Positions 1 through 9,056 are shown, counted from the first letter of the stretch. The stretch: 64,000 nt of DNA from CALOAD01 sp942491415 (GCA_942491415.1 CALOAD010000014.1:62001-126000), one strand, 5' to 3'. Notes: generated by a model from the letters alone, not told the origin. Program-made: numbers and translations.

Positions 1-95
1 AAAGCCGTCCTTTTTAGGGCGGCTACTAGACTTGGGGAGGAGGTTGTTAGTATGACCTTAAAGGTCTTACTATATTATTAATCGGCACTTTTTTA
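1..95 (-). ncRNA. possible small RNA with C-rich loop (tentative)
   Basis: Structure is seen directly; function is inferred. Positions 4-10 pair with 17-23 (GCCGTCC/GGGCGGC, one G-T pair) and 48-59 pair with 61-72 (TAGTATGACCTT/AAGGTCTTACTA, one mismatch). Between them lies unpaired GGGGAGGAGG at 34-43. Read on the minus strand this is hairpin, C-rich single strand CCTCCTCCCC, then a terminator-like hairpin followed by TTT at the window edge, which resembles small RNAs that mask Shine-Dalgarno sites. The plus-strand alternative is a very strong ribosome binding site before a nine-codon ORF at 52-81. The window edge prevents seeing a full T-run, and no clear promoter was found. Confidence 0.3.
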
Positions 96-213
96 AAAAA
101 CTTTAATAAAAATAAAACTTTTTTAAAATTTAATTTATTTAGCCTAGATAAAACTTCCTTTATACCTATTAGGGTAAGAGCTTTTTAAATTTAGAACTTG
201 TATTTTAGTATTT

Positions 214-831
214 ATGAATAATTTATCTAGTAAAATTAAAAAGAACCCTCAAACTATTCAGTGTTTTCATTGTCGCTCGCAAATAAAAAATACGGGTTTA
301 TTTGCGAAAACAAAAACATTAAATAAACTTGAAAAACTTGTTTTAAAAGAGTATAAAGATCAGATTTTTTGCGTAAAATGCATTGATGAGATAAAAAAAG
401 AAGCTTTTTATAAGATTGAAAAATTAAAAATAAAGTTTAAAAATACAATTGAGCAAATGCCTGTTTTAAGCATTGAAAACCCTTGTAATCTCACAACAGT
501 AAGATATTGCAAAGTTATAACTTCGCAAACTATTGCAAATACTGAAACTATAAAAGAATTTATTTATGTTAAAAATCTAATAAAAACAAATGAATTTTTT
601 AGAAAAGAAATTAATAAAAGCGAAAATCAATGTTTAGATCAATTAAAAATAAACGCTATTGGTCTTGGTGCTAATATAATAATAGGCTGTGATATTGAGT
701 ATGCCGAACTTAGTTTAGATTGTAGTACTTTTTTAATAGCAATGACTGGAACAGCAGCCATTGTAGAAGAATTTAATATCTTCAATGAAAAAGAATTGGA
801 AATTTTCAATATAATCTATAAAAGTAATTAA
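214..831 (+). CDS. zinc-ribbon plus YbjQ-like (DUF74) domain protein
   Basis: A 205-residue soluble protein of unknown role. The N-terminal third has two CXXC pairs (CFHC near residues 17-20 and CVKC near 53-56), the usual layout of a zinc ribbon. The C-terminal third has the pattern of the YbjQ/UPF0145 (DUF74) fold: a helix ending in LGANIIIGCDIEY, then a strand carrying MTGTAAIV. YbjQ proteins usually stand alone at about 100 residues, so the zinc-ribbon fusion is less common. No signal peptide or membrane segment is seen, and no clear Shine-Dalgarno precedes the ATG. It converges with the FeoA-like gene, leaving a 4-base gap. Domain assignment is by motif reading only. Confidence 0.7.
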   Translation: MNNLSSKIKKNPQTIQCFHCRSQIKNTGLFAKTKTLNKLEKLVLKEYKDQIFCVKCIDEIKKEAFYKIEKLKIKFKNTIEQMPVLSIENPCNLTTVRYCKVITSQTIANTETIKEFIYVKNLIKTNEFFRKEINKSENQCLDQLKINAIGLGANIIIGCDIEYAELSLDCSTFLIAMTGTAAIVEEFNIFNEKELEIFNIIYKSN

Positions 832-835
832 AAAC

Positions 836-1144
836 TTAATTAAAGATTTTTTTTACAAAATCAATAATTTTTGATGATGTTTTTTGAATAATATTTTCAT
901 TGGAAGCTTCAACCATGATTATTTTAGCAACCTTTTTTTCAAGAGCAAGGACATCTCCGCCCATTCCTATTCTATAATTACCAAAACTTTTGCCATTGAC
1001 TTGCAAAGCTCTACCTGGAATAAAGCCCATTGAATTCAGCCTGGCGTATAGCTTAGGATGTTGTTTACGCATTTTTGGTGAGATAGTTTTGATTATAGCG
1101 TTTGAATTTTGTTTAAGCATTGTTAATGGTACTATTTTAGGCAT
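836..1144 (-). CDS. FeoA-like domain protein
   Basis: 102 residues. The core LNSMGFIPGRALQV followed by a strand, GGDVLALEKKVAKIIMVEA, matches the SH3-like FeoA fold that in FeoAB assists ferrous iron uptake by FeoB and also occurs at the C-terminus of DtxR-type regulators. No feoB or regulator lies beside it in this window, so a role in iron transport is not established. The N-terminus (about 30 residues) and a lysine-rich C-terminal tail of about 20 residues extend the usual 75-residue FeoA length. It lies 57 bases downstream of the flavoprotein gene on the same strand, so the two could be cotranscribed. Confidence 0.7.
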   Translation of the reverse strand: MPKIVPLTMLKQNSNAIIKTISPKMRKQHPKLYARLNSMGFIPGRALQVNGKSFGNYRIGMGGDVLALEKKVAKIIMVEASNENIIQKTSSKIIDFVKKIFN

Positions 1145-1201
1145 TTTATTTATACTTTCTATTTAATGTTTTCTATACATTAATAAAGTATTTTTGATAC
1201 A

Positions 1202-2890
1202 CTAAATTGCCCCTTCCGGTTTTTTTCGACAGGAACAAAGTCCTCCATCAACAAATACTACGTCTTTATAGCCTTTTTGTTTCAATTTTTTACTTAACAT
1301 ATAACTGTTCATTCCATCTTCGCAAAAAACGACCACTTTTTGATCTTTATCTCTTATGATGTTTAGCTTTGATCCTTTTTCGATATTTTCGCAGTAATTT
1401 TCATCACAAGTATCTTTGGCATATTGTTTTAAACCATCGGCATTTAGAAAACAACAAGAAATATTTTCTTCTAAATATCTTTCAAGCTTTTCAGAATTTA
1501 TGCCTTCAACTTGCTTGTCTAATTTACTTTGTAAGACTTGTGCTGCAATTAAGATAGGGTCAATTGCCGGTGAATAAGGTGGTGCATAAGTTAAGTCAGT
1601 ATCAAGAAATTCATCAACGCTCATTCCTGCATTAAGTGCTGTTGCAATAACATTTACACGTTTATCAGCATCGCCGGTTCCTACTACTTGAACCCCTATT
1701 ATTTTGCCATTATGTTTACTTGCCAACATTTTTATCACTATATTAGAAGCATTGGGCATATAGCCGGCTCGATCTCGATGAGGAATAAGAGCTGTTTCAT
1801 ATTCTATTCCAAGTTTTTGTGCTTCTCTTTCGCTTAAGCCTGTTCTTGATACTGTAAAGTCGAATATTTTTGTAACGGCAGAGCCTGCAACTCCTCTAAA
1901 TTCGGCATACCCTCCTGTTATGTTAATTGCTGCAACTCTTCCTTGTTTATTTGCTGTAGATCCCAATGGTATCCATATAGGTGTTTTACTTACCATATGT
2001 ACTTGTTCGGCGCAATCGCCGGCTGCATAAATGTCTGCATGGCTGGTTTGCATTTTTGTATCAACTTTTATTGCTCCGGTTGTTCCTATTTCTATTCCTG
2101 CTTTTTGGGCAAGTTCAATATTAGGTTTGACTCCTATTGCAATAAGAGCTAAATCTGCATCGATAATTCGACCATTTTCAGTTTCCACAGCTTTTAAATT
2201 GCCTGAATCATCTCCTATTAGTCTTTTTAGTCCATCGTTCATTAAAAGCTCTATTTTTGCTTTTTTTCGTGATGCGATTTCTTCTTTTATATATTTTTCG
2301 GTATGAATAGCCATATCGGCATCTAGTACAGGCATTAATTGATTTGCTTTTTCAATCATAGTTGTATCAACGCCTTGGTCTATGAAGGATTCAAAAACTT
2401 CCATTCCTATATACCCGGCGCCCACAACCACTGCTTTTTTTGTATTTTGCAGTTGCTCTTTTATATGCAGTGCATCTTGCACATTTCTTAGTTTATAAAC
2501 ATTGTTTAAATCTGCACCTTCAACTGGAGGTATAAAAGATTTAGCACCTGTTGCTATCAAAAGTTTTGTATAGTTTTTTTCAAAAATTTCTCCTGTTGCC
2601 AGATTTTCTACTATAACAGCTTTTTCTTCGGGTTTAATTTGAGAAACTCGATGCATTGTAAAAATATCAATGTTTTCTTTATCCTTAAATGCTTCTTTTG
2701 ATCTTACAAGTAGTTTGTTTGGATCACTGAAAAGGTTTTCAATGTAATAAGGAAGCCCACAAGCCGAGTATGAAATTTCATTTTCATCAGTGAATACAGT
2801 TATTTTAAGATTAGGATCTTCTCTTCTTGCTTTGGCTGCAGCCTTGGTTCCTGCGGCAACACCACCGATTATAATTAAATGATTTTCCAT
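1202..2890 (-). CDS. CoA-disulfide reductase/NADH oxidase-like flavoprotein with C-terminal rhodanese domain
   Basis: 562 residues. The N-terminus IIGGVAAGTKAAAKARR is an FAD-binding Rossmann motif, and SYSACGLPYYIENLF carries the single redox cysteine typical of the CoA-disulfide reductase/NADH oxidase branch. A second nucleotide-binding glycine motif, VVGAGYIGMEV, binds NAD(P)H, and YAAGDCAE is the second FAD contact. The last ~100 residues form a rhodanese-like domain with loop CEDGMNS, a variant of the usual CxxGxRS, so sulfur transfer is likely but altered. Family knowledge suggests reduction of CoA disulfide or persulfide/polysulfide. The tail is cysteine-rich (CSC near the end). The ATG at 2890 has GGGAG upstream. 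The exact substrate is unknown. Confidence 0.85.
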   Translation of the reverse strand: MENHLIIIGGVAAGTKAAAKARREDPNLKITVFTDENEISYSACGLPYYIENLFSDPNKLLVRSKEAFKDKENIDIFTMHRVSQIKPEEKAVIVENLATGEIFEKNYTKLLIATGAKSFIPPVEGADLNNVYKLRNVQDALHIKEQLQNTKKAVVVGAGYIGMEVFESFIDQGVDTTMIEKANQLMPVLDADMAIHTEKYIKEEIASRKKAKIELLMNDGLKRLIGDDSGNLKAVETENGRIIDADLALIAIGVKPNIELAQKAGIEIGTTGAIKVDTKMQTSHADIYAAGDCAEQVHMVSKTPIWIPLGSTANKQGRVAAINITGGYAEFRGVAGSAVTKIFDFTVSRTGLSEREAQKLGIEYETALIPHRDRAGYMPNASNIVIKMLASKHNGKIIGVQVVGTGDADKRVNVIATALNAGMSVDEFLDTDLTYAPPYSPAIDPILIAAQVLQSKLDKQVEGINSEKLERYLEENISCCFLNADGLKQYAKDTCDENYCENIEKGSKLNIIRDKDQKVVVFCEDGMNSYMLSKKLKQKGYKDVVFVDGGLCSCRKKPEGAI

Positions 2891-2955
2891 TTGCTCCCTT
2901 TCTTTTGTTATTTTAATTAATTATGTATCATTTATAATCAAACTCAAATAACATT

Positions 2956-3006
2956 AAAACTAATCTCTCGGGTATTCATACGTATAACTTTTGAGAGATT
3001 AGTTTT
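2956..3006 (-). terminator. long-stem terminator downstream of ftsQ
   Basis: A perfect 14-bp inverted repeat, AAAACTAATCTCTC (2956-2969) with GAGAGATTAGTTTT (2993-3006), encloses a 23-base loop that itself contains ATACGTAT. It lies just past the ftsQ stop codon. On the minus strand the stem ends in TTTT, consistent with Rho-independent termination of the mur/ftsQ transcript before the flavoprotein gene. The loop is larger than usual. Confidence 0.6.
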
Positions 3007-3020
3007 ATATTTAAACAGTA

Positions 3021-3923
3021 TTAATTTAAATTAATACGAGTTTTTGCAGATTTATTTTTTAGTTTAATAAAGGTTGAGTTATCCCATCTAAGATCGATGT
3101 ATTCTATATCTTTTTTAAGATTTACAGTACGAGGCAAAATTGAACTTATGCGCTGAATACGCTTAAATATAGATGAATTAATTTCTCCCAGTCTTACATT
3201 TACGCTTTCTAGTTTTACGTAAATGTCTTTGGAATTTCTCATGTCAAAATATAATATTTTTTCATTTGAATATAGCTCTATAGAATTTAAAAGGTAAGAT
3301 AAATAGTTTATATGCTTAGTTGTCCATTTATAAAAATCATCATAAGTAAATAAACTAAATGCATCATCAGGATTACTTAAAGGAAGATATTCACGTTCTA
3401 CAATACTTGCATCTGTTGTAAATAAAGCAATAGGAGAGACTCCAGGCTTTTGAGAAATCGCCAATAAAGGTTCTTTTTCTTCAATAATTATTTTTAGCCT
3501 TGCAGGAAACCAAAGTCTTCTAACATAAACTTTTTTTATCGGTGTAAGTTTTTCCAATGAAGTGTTTATTTCTTTAGTATTTATTAAATACAAAGGATTT
3601 TGAGGAAGTTTTATGTCTTTCAAAACACTCATAAGCTGAGTAGTTTTTACAATATCATTTCCTTCGATAATTAAAGATTTATTGGGATAAACAGTAAAAA
3701 TATTAGAAGTTAAATACCACTGTGGAAGCTGAACAACAGAAAATAAAGACCAGGACAAAAGCATAATTAAAGCTAATTTTATGAGCATTTTAATCCTTGA
3801 TACCTGAATTTGGTATTTTCGAAGATCTCTTCTTGCCTTTAGGTAGTTTATTCTTTTTTGGCGACCTTCTAGATCTTGTTGTTCCGTATATTCATTTTGA
3901 AGATCTTCTGAATTTTTTACCAT
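3021..3923 (-). CDS. ftsQ: cell division protein FtsQ (POTRA domain)
   Basis: 300 residues, inner-membrane bitopic protein of the divisome. A basic cytoplasmic N-terminus (about 45 residues) precedes one membrane segment, IKLALIMLLSWSLFSVV. Then comes a POTRA-like region with LIIEGNDIVKTTQL and the FtsQ/DivIB-type stretch IKKVYVRRLWFPARLKIIIEEKEP (partly quoted as VYVRRLWFPARLKI). The C-terminal part is strand-rich, as in the FtsQ beta domain. It follows ddl by 24 bases on the same strand, the classic murC-murB-ddl-ftsQ end of the division/cell-wall cluster; ftsA and ftsZ are not adjacent here. A long-stem terminator follows. Sequence identity in this family is low, so context carries much of the call. 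Confidence 0.85.
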   Translation of the reverse strand: MVKNSEDLQNEYTEQQDLEGRQKRINYLKARRDLRKYQIQVSRIKMLIKLALIMLLSWSLFSVVQLPQWYLTSNIFTVYPNKSLIIEGNDIVKTTQLMSVLKDIKLPQNPLYLINTKEINTSLEKLTPIKKVYVRRLWFPARLKIIIEEKEPLLAISQKPGVSPIALFTTDASIVEREYLPLSNPDDAFSLFTYDDFYKWTTKHINYLSYLLNSIELYSNEKILYFDMRNSKDIYVKLESVNVRLGEINSSIFKRIQRISSILPRTVNLKKDIEYIDLRWDNSTFIKLKNKSAKTRINLN

Positions 3924-3947
3924 TTTGGATATACCTTTTAAAGATGC

Positions 3948-4910
3948 TTATTTATCTACAATCATAGCACTATTTAATATAATTTGAACAAGACTATCAT
4001 AGTCTATACCCAGATCATTTGATTGAGCCGGTAAATCACTTAGATCAGTCATTCCCGGGATCGTGTTTATCTCAAGAACAAAAGGTCTGTTTTTTTCATC
4101 TATTAGAAAATCCACTCGACTCATCCCCACAGCACCCACAGCATTATGAGTTTTTATAGATATTTCCTGAACCAGCTCTGTCAACTCTTTCGATATTTTA
4201 GCAGGAAGTATGAATTCCGTCATCCCTTCTGTATACTTTGCTTCAAAATCGTACCACTCAGTTTTTGTTCTAAATTCAAGAACTGATGTTGCAAACGTAT
4301 CAGATTTATTATCTAAAACACCTACTGTAATTGATTTACCTTGGATATATTCTTCAATCATTACGGTTGAATCACACTCTAAAGCTATCTTGACAGCATC
4401 AGAAAGCTCTGCAGGCATTTCAACCTTTGACATTCCTATACTGGAGCCTTCTGAAACAGGTTTGACCATAACAGGATATGTTAAATTTATATTATCAATA
4501 TTTTTAAGATTATTTACAGTGATGGAGCGAATAAGAGGTATATTATAGTTATTGAGGATTTGTTTTGTTCTTTCTTTATTTATAGAAATAGCATTTGCCT
4601 CTACTCCACTGCCGGTAAAGGGAATATCAAGAATTTTCAAAAGACCTTGAATACAACCATCTTCGCCATATTTCCCGTGAAGTATTATGAAAGCTACATC
4701 TATAGATTTTTCTTTTAGTGTATAAGCTATGTTCTTGTCAACATCAATTAATTCTGCTTTATAACCAAGCCTAAGAAGTGCTTCATAACAATTTTTACCC
4801 GAACGTATGGATACATCACGTTCTTTGGACATTCCACCGCATAAAACACCTATTTTCTTGTTTTGATCAACAAGTTTATCTATTTTTAGTGAACTTGAAA
4901 ATTTTGCCAT
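3948..4910 (-). CDS. ddl: D-alanine--D-alanine ligase
   Basis: 320 residues, ATP-grasp enzyme joining two D-alanines for the peptidoglycan stem peptide. The N-terminal signature IGVLCGGMSKERDVSIRSG matches the family GGxSxExxVS pattern. VMVKPVSEGSSIGMSKV is the ATP-binding glycine/serine loop, FTGSGVEANAISINKERTK the central lobe, and FVLEINTIPGMTDLSDLP the Mg-binding C-terminal motif. Length is normal. It overlaps the end of murB by 25 bases, implying translational coupling, and precedes ftsQ. The substrate alternative (D-Ala-D-Ser or D-Ala-D-lactate) cannot be excluded by eye, but no resistance genes are nearby. Confidence 0.93.
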   Translation of the reverse strand: MAKFSSSLKIDKLVDQNKKIGVLCGGMSKERDVSIRSGKNCYEALLRLGYKAELIDVDKNIAYTLKEKSIDVAFIILHGKYGEDGCIQGLLKILDIPFTGSGVEANAISINKERTKQILNNYNIPLIRSITVNNLKNIDNINLTYPVMVKPVSEGSSIGMSKVEMPAELSDAVKIALECDSTVMIEEYIQGKSITVGVLDNKSDTFATSVLEFRTKTEWYDFEAKYTEGMTEFILPAKISKELTELVQEISIKTHNAVGAVGMSRVDFLIDEKNRPFVLEINTIPGMTDLSDLPAQSNDLGIDYDSLVQIILNSAMIVDK

Positions 4911-5812
4911 ATCTCTTCTTCTTCCCTCGTCATTTCGCCGATAAATCTTATTTCTGCCATTAAATCATACTCATAGTTTTTCTTGACCATTGAATGCATC
5001 TTATGCATTAGCCTTGAGACATCTAAAGATGATGCATTACCGGTATTGATTATAAAATTAGCATGTTTTTCTGAAATTTTTGCTTCACCACTTTTATATC
5101 CTTTTAATCCCAGTTCTTGAAACATTTTGCCCACATATGCACCTTGTTCAGGATTTCTAAATGTGCTTCCTGCGCTGGGCTCGGTTAGTGGAGGGTGATT
5201 TTTTGCTCGATAATTAATGTGAAAATCCATTAAATCTTGAATTTCATGGGGAGCGCTATTTTGAAGTTCAAATTTTGAATCTAAAATAATATGTTTATTT
5301 GCCTTTACAAAAGAGCTTCTGTATTCAAGCTCAAGGTCTTCTTTTTCGAGTTTTATAATTTCATTATTTTGTAAATCTAAAACTCTGGTAGAAATGATCA
5401 CATCTTTTATTGCCTGCCCATGAGCGGAAGAGTTCATTGTAACAGCTCCACCTATTGAACCGGGAATGCCGACTAAAAACTCTAATCCGGAAATATTATT
5501 TTCTTGCGCCAGCTTAGAGAGCATAACCGATTTCATTCCACTACCCACGGTTATGAAGTTTTCGTCAACTTTAAAGTGGGCAATGTTTTTTGTGAATATC
5601 ACAGCTCCTTTTATTCCATTCGAGGAAATCAAAAGGTTAGATCCAGCCCCTATAACTGTTATAGGGGTGTCATTTGCTTTTAACTCTTTTATTAATTCAA
5701 TAAGTTCATCAACGGAAGACGGAAAATAGGCTTTTTGAGCTGTGCCTCCTATTTTAAGCGTAGTATGAGGAGCCATTGAATAGTCTTGGTGTGATTTACA
5801 TATTTTTGTCAA
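4886..5812 (-). CDS. murB: UDP-N-acetylenolpyruvoylglucosamine reductase
   Basis: 308 residues, FAD- and NADPH-dependent reduction of UDP-GlcNAc-enolpyruvate to UDP-MurNAc in the cytoplasm. The FAD-binding loop VIGAGSNLLISSNG, the central LEFLVGIPGSIGGAVTMNS, and the active-site serine motif EPSAGSTFRNP are all present; FINTGNASSLDV-like residues (FIINTGNASSLDV) follow. Length and motifs fit the shorter MurB class. The start is a TTG at 5812 with GAGGA seven bases upstream; no ATG fits the conserved N-terminus. It sits 15 bases downstream of murC and overlaps ddl, so murC-murB-ddl form one tight unit. Confidence 0.93.
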   Translation of the reverse strand: MTKICKSHQDYSMAPHTTLKIGGTAQKAYFPSSVDELIELIKELKANDTPITVIGAGSNLLISSNGIKGAVIFTKNIAHFKVDENFITVGSGMKSVMLSKLAQENNISGLEFLVGIPGSIGGAVTMNSSAHGQAIKDVIISTRVLDLQNNEIIKLEKEDLELEYRSSFVKANKHIILDSKFELQNSAPHEIQDLMDFHINYRAKNHPPLTEPSAGSTFRNPEQGAYVGKMFQELGLKGYKSGEAKISEKHANFIINTGNASSLDVSRLMHKMHSMVKKNYEYDLMAEIRFIGEMTREEEEIWQNFQVH

Positions 5813-5827
5813 TTTTTTATCCTCAAC

Positions 5828-7297
5828 CTATATTTTTTCTATCAACAAAGTGCCAAGATTTGTAATAGTACCTGCTCCCATTGTGAGAACTATATCACCG
5901 GGCTTTAAGTCTTTACTTACTTTTTGAGAAATCTCCTCAAGACTACCCGGTGCATAAACTGCATTTTTATGGTCAATTTTTGAAACAAAAATTTCTGCCG
6001 TAAATCCTTCTATAGAAGATTCTCCTGCTGAATATACATCTGTAATATAAACAAGATCAGCATGTTTAAAACTTTTTACAAAGTCTGCCCATAGGCCTTT
6101 TAGCCTGGTATAACGATGTGGTTGAAATACAGCAACAACACGTCTTGCAGATCCCGCCTTTACAATGTTTTTTGCACTTCTGAGAGTTGCGACAACTTCA
6201 GTTGGATGATGAGCATAATCATCAACTATTTGAACATCATTGACTGTGCCGAGTACTTGAAATCGGCGTTTCATTCCTGTGAATTTATATAAATACTCTG
6301 CTGCTTCTTTGAAGGCAACTCCGTTTTCCATCGCTACAGCTATTGATGCGAGTGCATTTGACAGATTGTGAACACCGGGAACCTTTAGTTTTAATTCACC
6401 TATAAATTCAGCATTTTGATAAATTCTTGCAGTGCTTTCAAATCCATTCATTACAATATCTTCGGCTCGATATTTTGCTGATTTATATAATTTATTTTGC
6501 TGATCGCAACTATAAAGAATAACTCCTTGATGCTCGATAGACTTTAAAAGTTGCTGATTACCTTCGCAATCGGCGTTAATTATAAGTTTCCCGGATTGAG
6601 GAAGCCTACTTATATAACCTTCAAAAGTTTCTAAAATAGGAGTTAGTCCGTCTTTATAATGATCAAGGTGATCTGCTTCCAAGTTAGTTATTACGGTTAT
6701 TTCAGGTGAATATATAGCAATAGATCCATCGCTTTCGTCTAGTTCTGAAATAAAATGGTCACCACTCCCGAATTTTGAATTTGTTTTAAGAACAGGAAGC
6801 TTTCCTCCTACAACAATAGAGGGGTTTAACTCAGCGTATTCAAAAATACAAGAGATCATTCCCGATGTTGTAGTTTTGCCATGTGTTCCTGAAACACCTA
6901 TGCCAATTTGTTTTTTACCTTCAGCAAGACCCAGTCCGTCCATTAGAGCTTCAAGGAGTTGAGAGCGGTGCATCATAGGGATATTCTTTTCTTTTGCACG
7001 TTTAATTTCAGGATTATCTTTTTTTATGGCTGTGCTTACAATTATTAAAGAAGCATCTTCGACGTTTCGCTCTGTATGCCCTATATAGACAGTGCCTCCC
7101 AATTCAGTTATAGAAAGCATGTTTTGTCCGTCTTTAATATCGGAGCCGGTTACTTTATAACCTAATTCAAGCAAGAATTTAGCGAGTCCACTCATTCCAA
7201 TACCACCAAGTCCTATAAAGTGTATTGGTTTTTTACCATTTTGAGTTGTGTTTTTTATAAAATTTAAATTCGTTTCAGTCTCAATATTATTATGCAT
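5828..7297 (-). CDS. murC: UDP-N-acetylmuramate--L-alanine ligase
   Basis: 489 residues from the chosen ATG. Adds L-alanine to UDP-MurNAc in the cytoplasm. Shown by HFIGLGGIGMSGLAKFL (UDP-binding N-terminal Rossmann fold), GVSGTHGKTTTSGMI (Mur-ligase P-loop), LDESDGS, NLEADHLDHY, and IVDDYAHHPTEV followed by VFQPHRYTR (the MurC-specific C-terminal region). An upstream TTG at 7318 would add seven residues behind no good ribosome site; the ATG at 7297 is preferred, although its GGGA lies about 13 bases away. First gene of the murC-murB-ddl-ftsQ cluster. Confidence 0.95.
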   Translation of the reverse strand: MHNNIETETNLNFIKNTTQNGKKPIHFIGLGGIGMSGLAKFLLELGYKVTGSDIKDGQNMLSITELGGTVYIGHTERNVEDASLIIVSTAIKKDNPEIKRAKEKNIPMMHRSQLLEALMDGLGLAEGKKQIGIGVSGTHGKTTTSGMISCIFEYAELNPSIVVGGKLPVLKTNSKFGSGDHFISELDESDGSIAIYSPEITVITNLEADHLDHYKDGLTPILETFEGYISRLPQSGKLIINADCEGNQQLLKSIEHQGVILYSCDQQNKLYKSAKYRAEDIVMNGFESTARIYQNAEFIGELKLKVPGVHNLSNALASIAVAMENGVAFKEAAEYLYKFTGMKRRFQVLGTVNDVQIVDDYAHHPTEVVATLRSAKNIVKAGSARRVVAVFQPHRYTRLKGLWADFVKSFKHADLVYITDVYSAGESSIEGFTAEIFVSKIDHKNAVYAPGSLEEISQKVSKDLKPGDIVLTMGAGTITNLGTLLIEKI

Positions 7298-7408
7298 GAT
7301 GATATTTAATTCCCACAATAATTAATAACAATAAGAGTATTATAATATTTATCTTCATGAATAACAAAATCGTATCATTTTGACATATTTTTAAACTTAT
7401 TCTTTTGG

Positions 7409-8530
7409 CTAGATTTTAGCTACAATTTTTTGCATTTTTTTATCGTAAAAATTTTGAAAATTATCTTCTAATATAGCTTGTCTTGCATCTTGCATCAATT
7501 TTACAAGATGATGAATATTATGAATGGACATTAAAGTACTTGCTGTTGATTCTTTTACCCTGAATAAATGTCTTATATAAGCTCTCGAGTGATTTTGGCA
7601 AGTATAGCAATCACAGCCTTCTACTAAAGGTCTAAAATCTTCCTCAAATTCTTTATTTTTGATAGTTCCACGTCCGTTTTCGGCAAAGAAACTACCATGT
7701 CTGGCTATTCTTGTCGGCATAACGCAGTCAAACATATCGATGCCACGAAGAACACCATCTAAAAGGTCTTCAGGAGTTCCCACTCCCATAAGGTATCGAG
7801 GTTTATCGGTCGGAAGTAAAGGTGCGGTAACTTCAACTATTCTGTTTTTAATATCAGAAGGTTCTCCAACGCTCACCCCTCCAATTGCATATCCCGGAGC
7901 GTCCACCGAGGATATGACCCTGGCACTTTCCTCTCTTAGGTCGTCATAGACAGAACCTTGAACGATCGGAAATAGAGCTTGGTCTTCTCTTTTATGAGCA
8001 TCAAGACACCTGTAAAGCCATCTGTGAGTTCTATCCATAGCTTTTTTTGCTTGATTATAATCACAAGGGTATGGTGCGCACTCATCAAAAGCCATAATTA
8101 TGTCGGCACCAATATTATTTTGGATTTCCATTGAAATTTCAGGGTTTATAAAATAAGAAGTACCTGTTTTAGCGTCTTTGAAGGTCACTCCTTCTTCGGT
8201 GATGTTTCTGAGATTAGAAAGACTAAATACTTGAAACCCGCCCGAGTCAGTAAGTACAGGTTTTTGCCAATTCATCCATTTGTGAATTCCGCCTGCTTTT
8301 GAAATTAGTTTATGCCCGGGGCGTAAAAACAAGTGATAAGAGTTGGAGAGCATTATTTGAGCCCCTGTTTGATTTAGATGATGCTGAGTCATCATTTTGA
8401 CAGTGGAGTTTGTGCCGACAGGCATAAACACAGGTGTTTCTACAACACCATGAGGTGTGTAGAGCTTTCCTGCTCTTGCTTTTGTTTTATTACAAGTTTT
8501 TTCCAGATGATATTTAAAATAATTTGACAT
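7409..8530 (-). CDS. tgt: queuine tRNA-ribosyltransferase
   Basis: 373 residues, TIM-barrel enzyme that exchanges guanine 34 of tRNAs with GUN anticodons for the queuosine precursor. The catalytic aspartate region LTDSGGFQVFSL begins near residue 94, FDECAPYP and GGVSVGEP line the pocket, and the C-terminal zinc site is seen in CDCYTCQNHSRAYIRHLF (three cysteines and a histidine). Length is the bacterial norm. It starts five bases after the end of ndk, so the two are likely cotranscribed. The queuosine genes queC-queF, queA and queG are not in this window. Confidence 0.95.
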   Translation of the reverse strand: MSNYFKYHLEKTCNKTKARAGKLYTPHGVVETPVFMPVGTNSTVKMMTQHHLNQTGAQIMLSNSYHLFLRPGHKLISKAGGIHKWMNWQKPVLTDSGGFQVFSLSNLRNITEEGVTFKDAKTGTSYFINPEISMEIQNNIGADIIMAFDECAPYPCDYNQAKKAMDRTHRWLYRCLDAHKREDQALFPIVQGSVYDDLREESARVISSVDAPGYAIGGVSVGEPSDIKNRIVEVTAPLLPTDKPRYLMGVGTPEDLLDGVLRGIDMFDCVMPTRIARHGSFFAENGRGTIKNKEFEEDFRPLVEGCDCYTCQNHSRAYIRHLFRVKESTASTLMSIHNIHHLVKLMQDARQAILEDNFQNFYDKKMQKIVAKI

Positions 8531-8535
8531 ATTCG

Positions 8536-9003
8536 TTAATTTAGCTGATAAAGTCCTTTAAGCCATTTTTCGGAAGCTGCACTCCAATTTGTGCATATTT
8601 CGTTATCATTGAAGTATATGGAAATTTCTCTTTGAGCACTTTGTACGCTATCAGCTCCGTGAACTATATTACTTTCCATTACCATTGCATAGTCTGCTCT
8701 TATTGTTCCGGGAAGAGCTTCTTGAGGTTTTGTAGCTCCAAGCATTTTGCGAACTTCGCTAACTGCGTCGATACCTTCTATTGCAATAGCAACAATAGGA
8801 CCGCTGGACAGAAAATTGACCAATCTTTCGAAAAATGGTTTTCCCACGTGCTCTGCGTAATGGTTTTCTGCTTGTTCTTTTGAGACTTCAACCATTTTTA
8901 GCCCGACAATTTTAAATCCTTTTTTTTCAAACCTGCTTACGATCTCACCAACAAGACCTCTTTCAACACCATCAGGTTTTATTGCAACAAAAGTTCTTTC
9001 CAT
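8536..9003 (-). CDS. ndk: nucleoside diphosphate kinase
   Basis: 155 residues from the ATG at 9003, which has GGAGG five bases upstream; that site lies inside any extension to the TTG at 9015. Transfers phosphate between nucleoside tri- and diphosphates through a phosphohistidine. TFVAIKPDGVERGLVGEI is the conserved N-terminus, and NIVHGADS carries the catalytic histidine (H115); most homologues read HGSDS, so serine to alanine here is a mild variant. PGTIRADYA is also conserved. It is slightly longer than the 140-residue norm because of a C-terminal tail (NWSAASEKWLKGLYQLN), which is common in several phyla. Confidence 0.95.
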   Translation of the reverse strand: MERTFVAIKPDGVERGLVGEIVSRFEKKGFKIVGLKMVEVSKEQAENHYAEHVGKPFFERLVNFLSSGPIVAIAIEGIDAVSEVRKMLGATKPQEALPGTIRADYAMVMESNIVHGADSVQSAQREISIYFNDNEICTNWSAASEKWLKGLYQLN

Positions 9004-9056
9004 TTGGTCCTCCAAGATATACAGTCTGATCTCATTACATCATAAACAGATTAGCC

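Noticed and set aside
52..81. Nine-codon leader peptide behind GGGGAGGAGG
   Set aside because: The ATG lies inside a hairpin that would block it, no gene follows directly in a way that suggests attenuation, and the C-rich reading of the opposite strand explains the structure at least as well. Kept only as an alternative.
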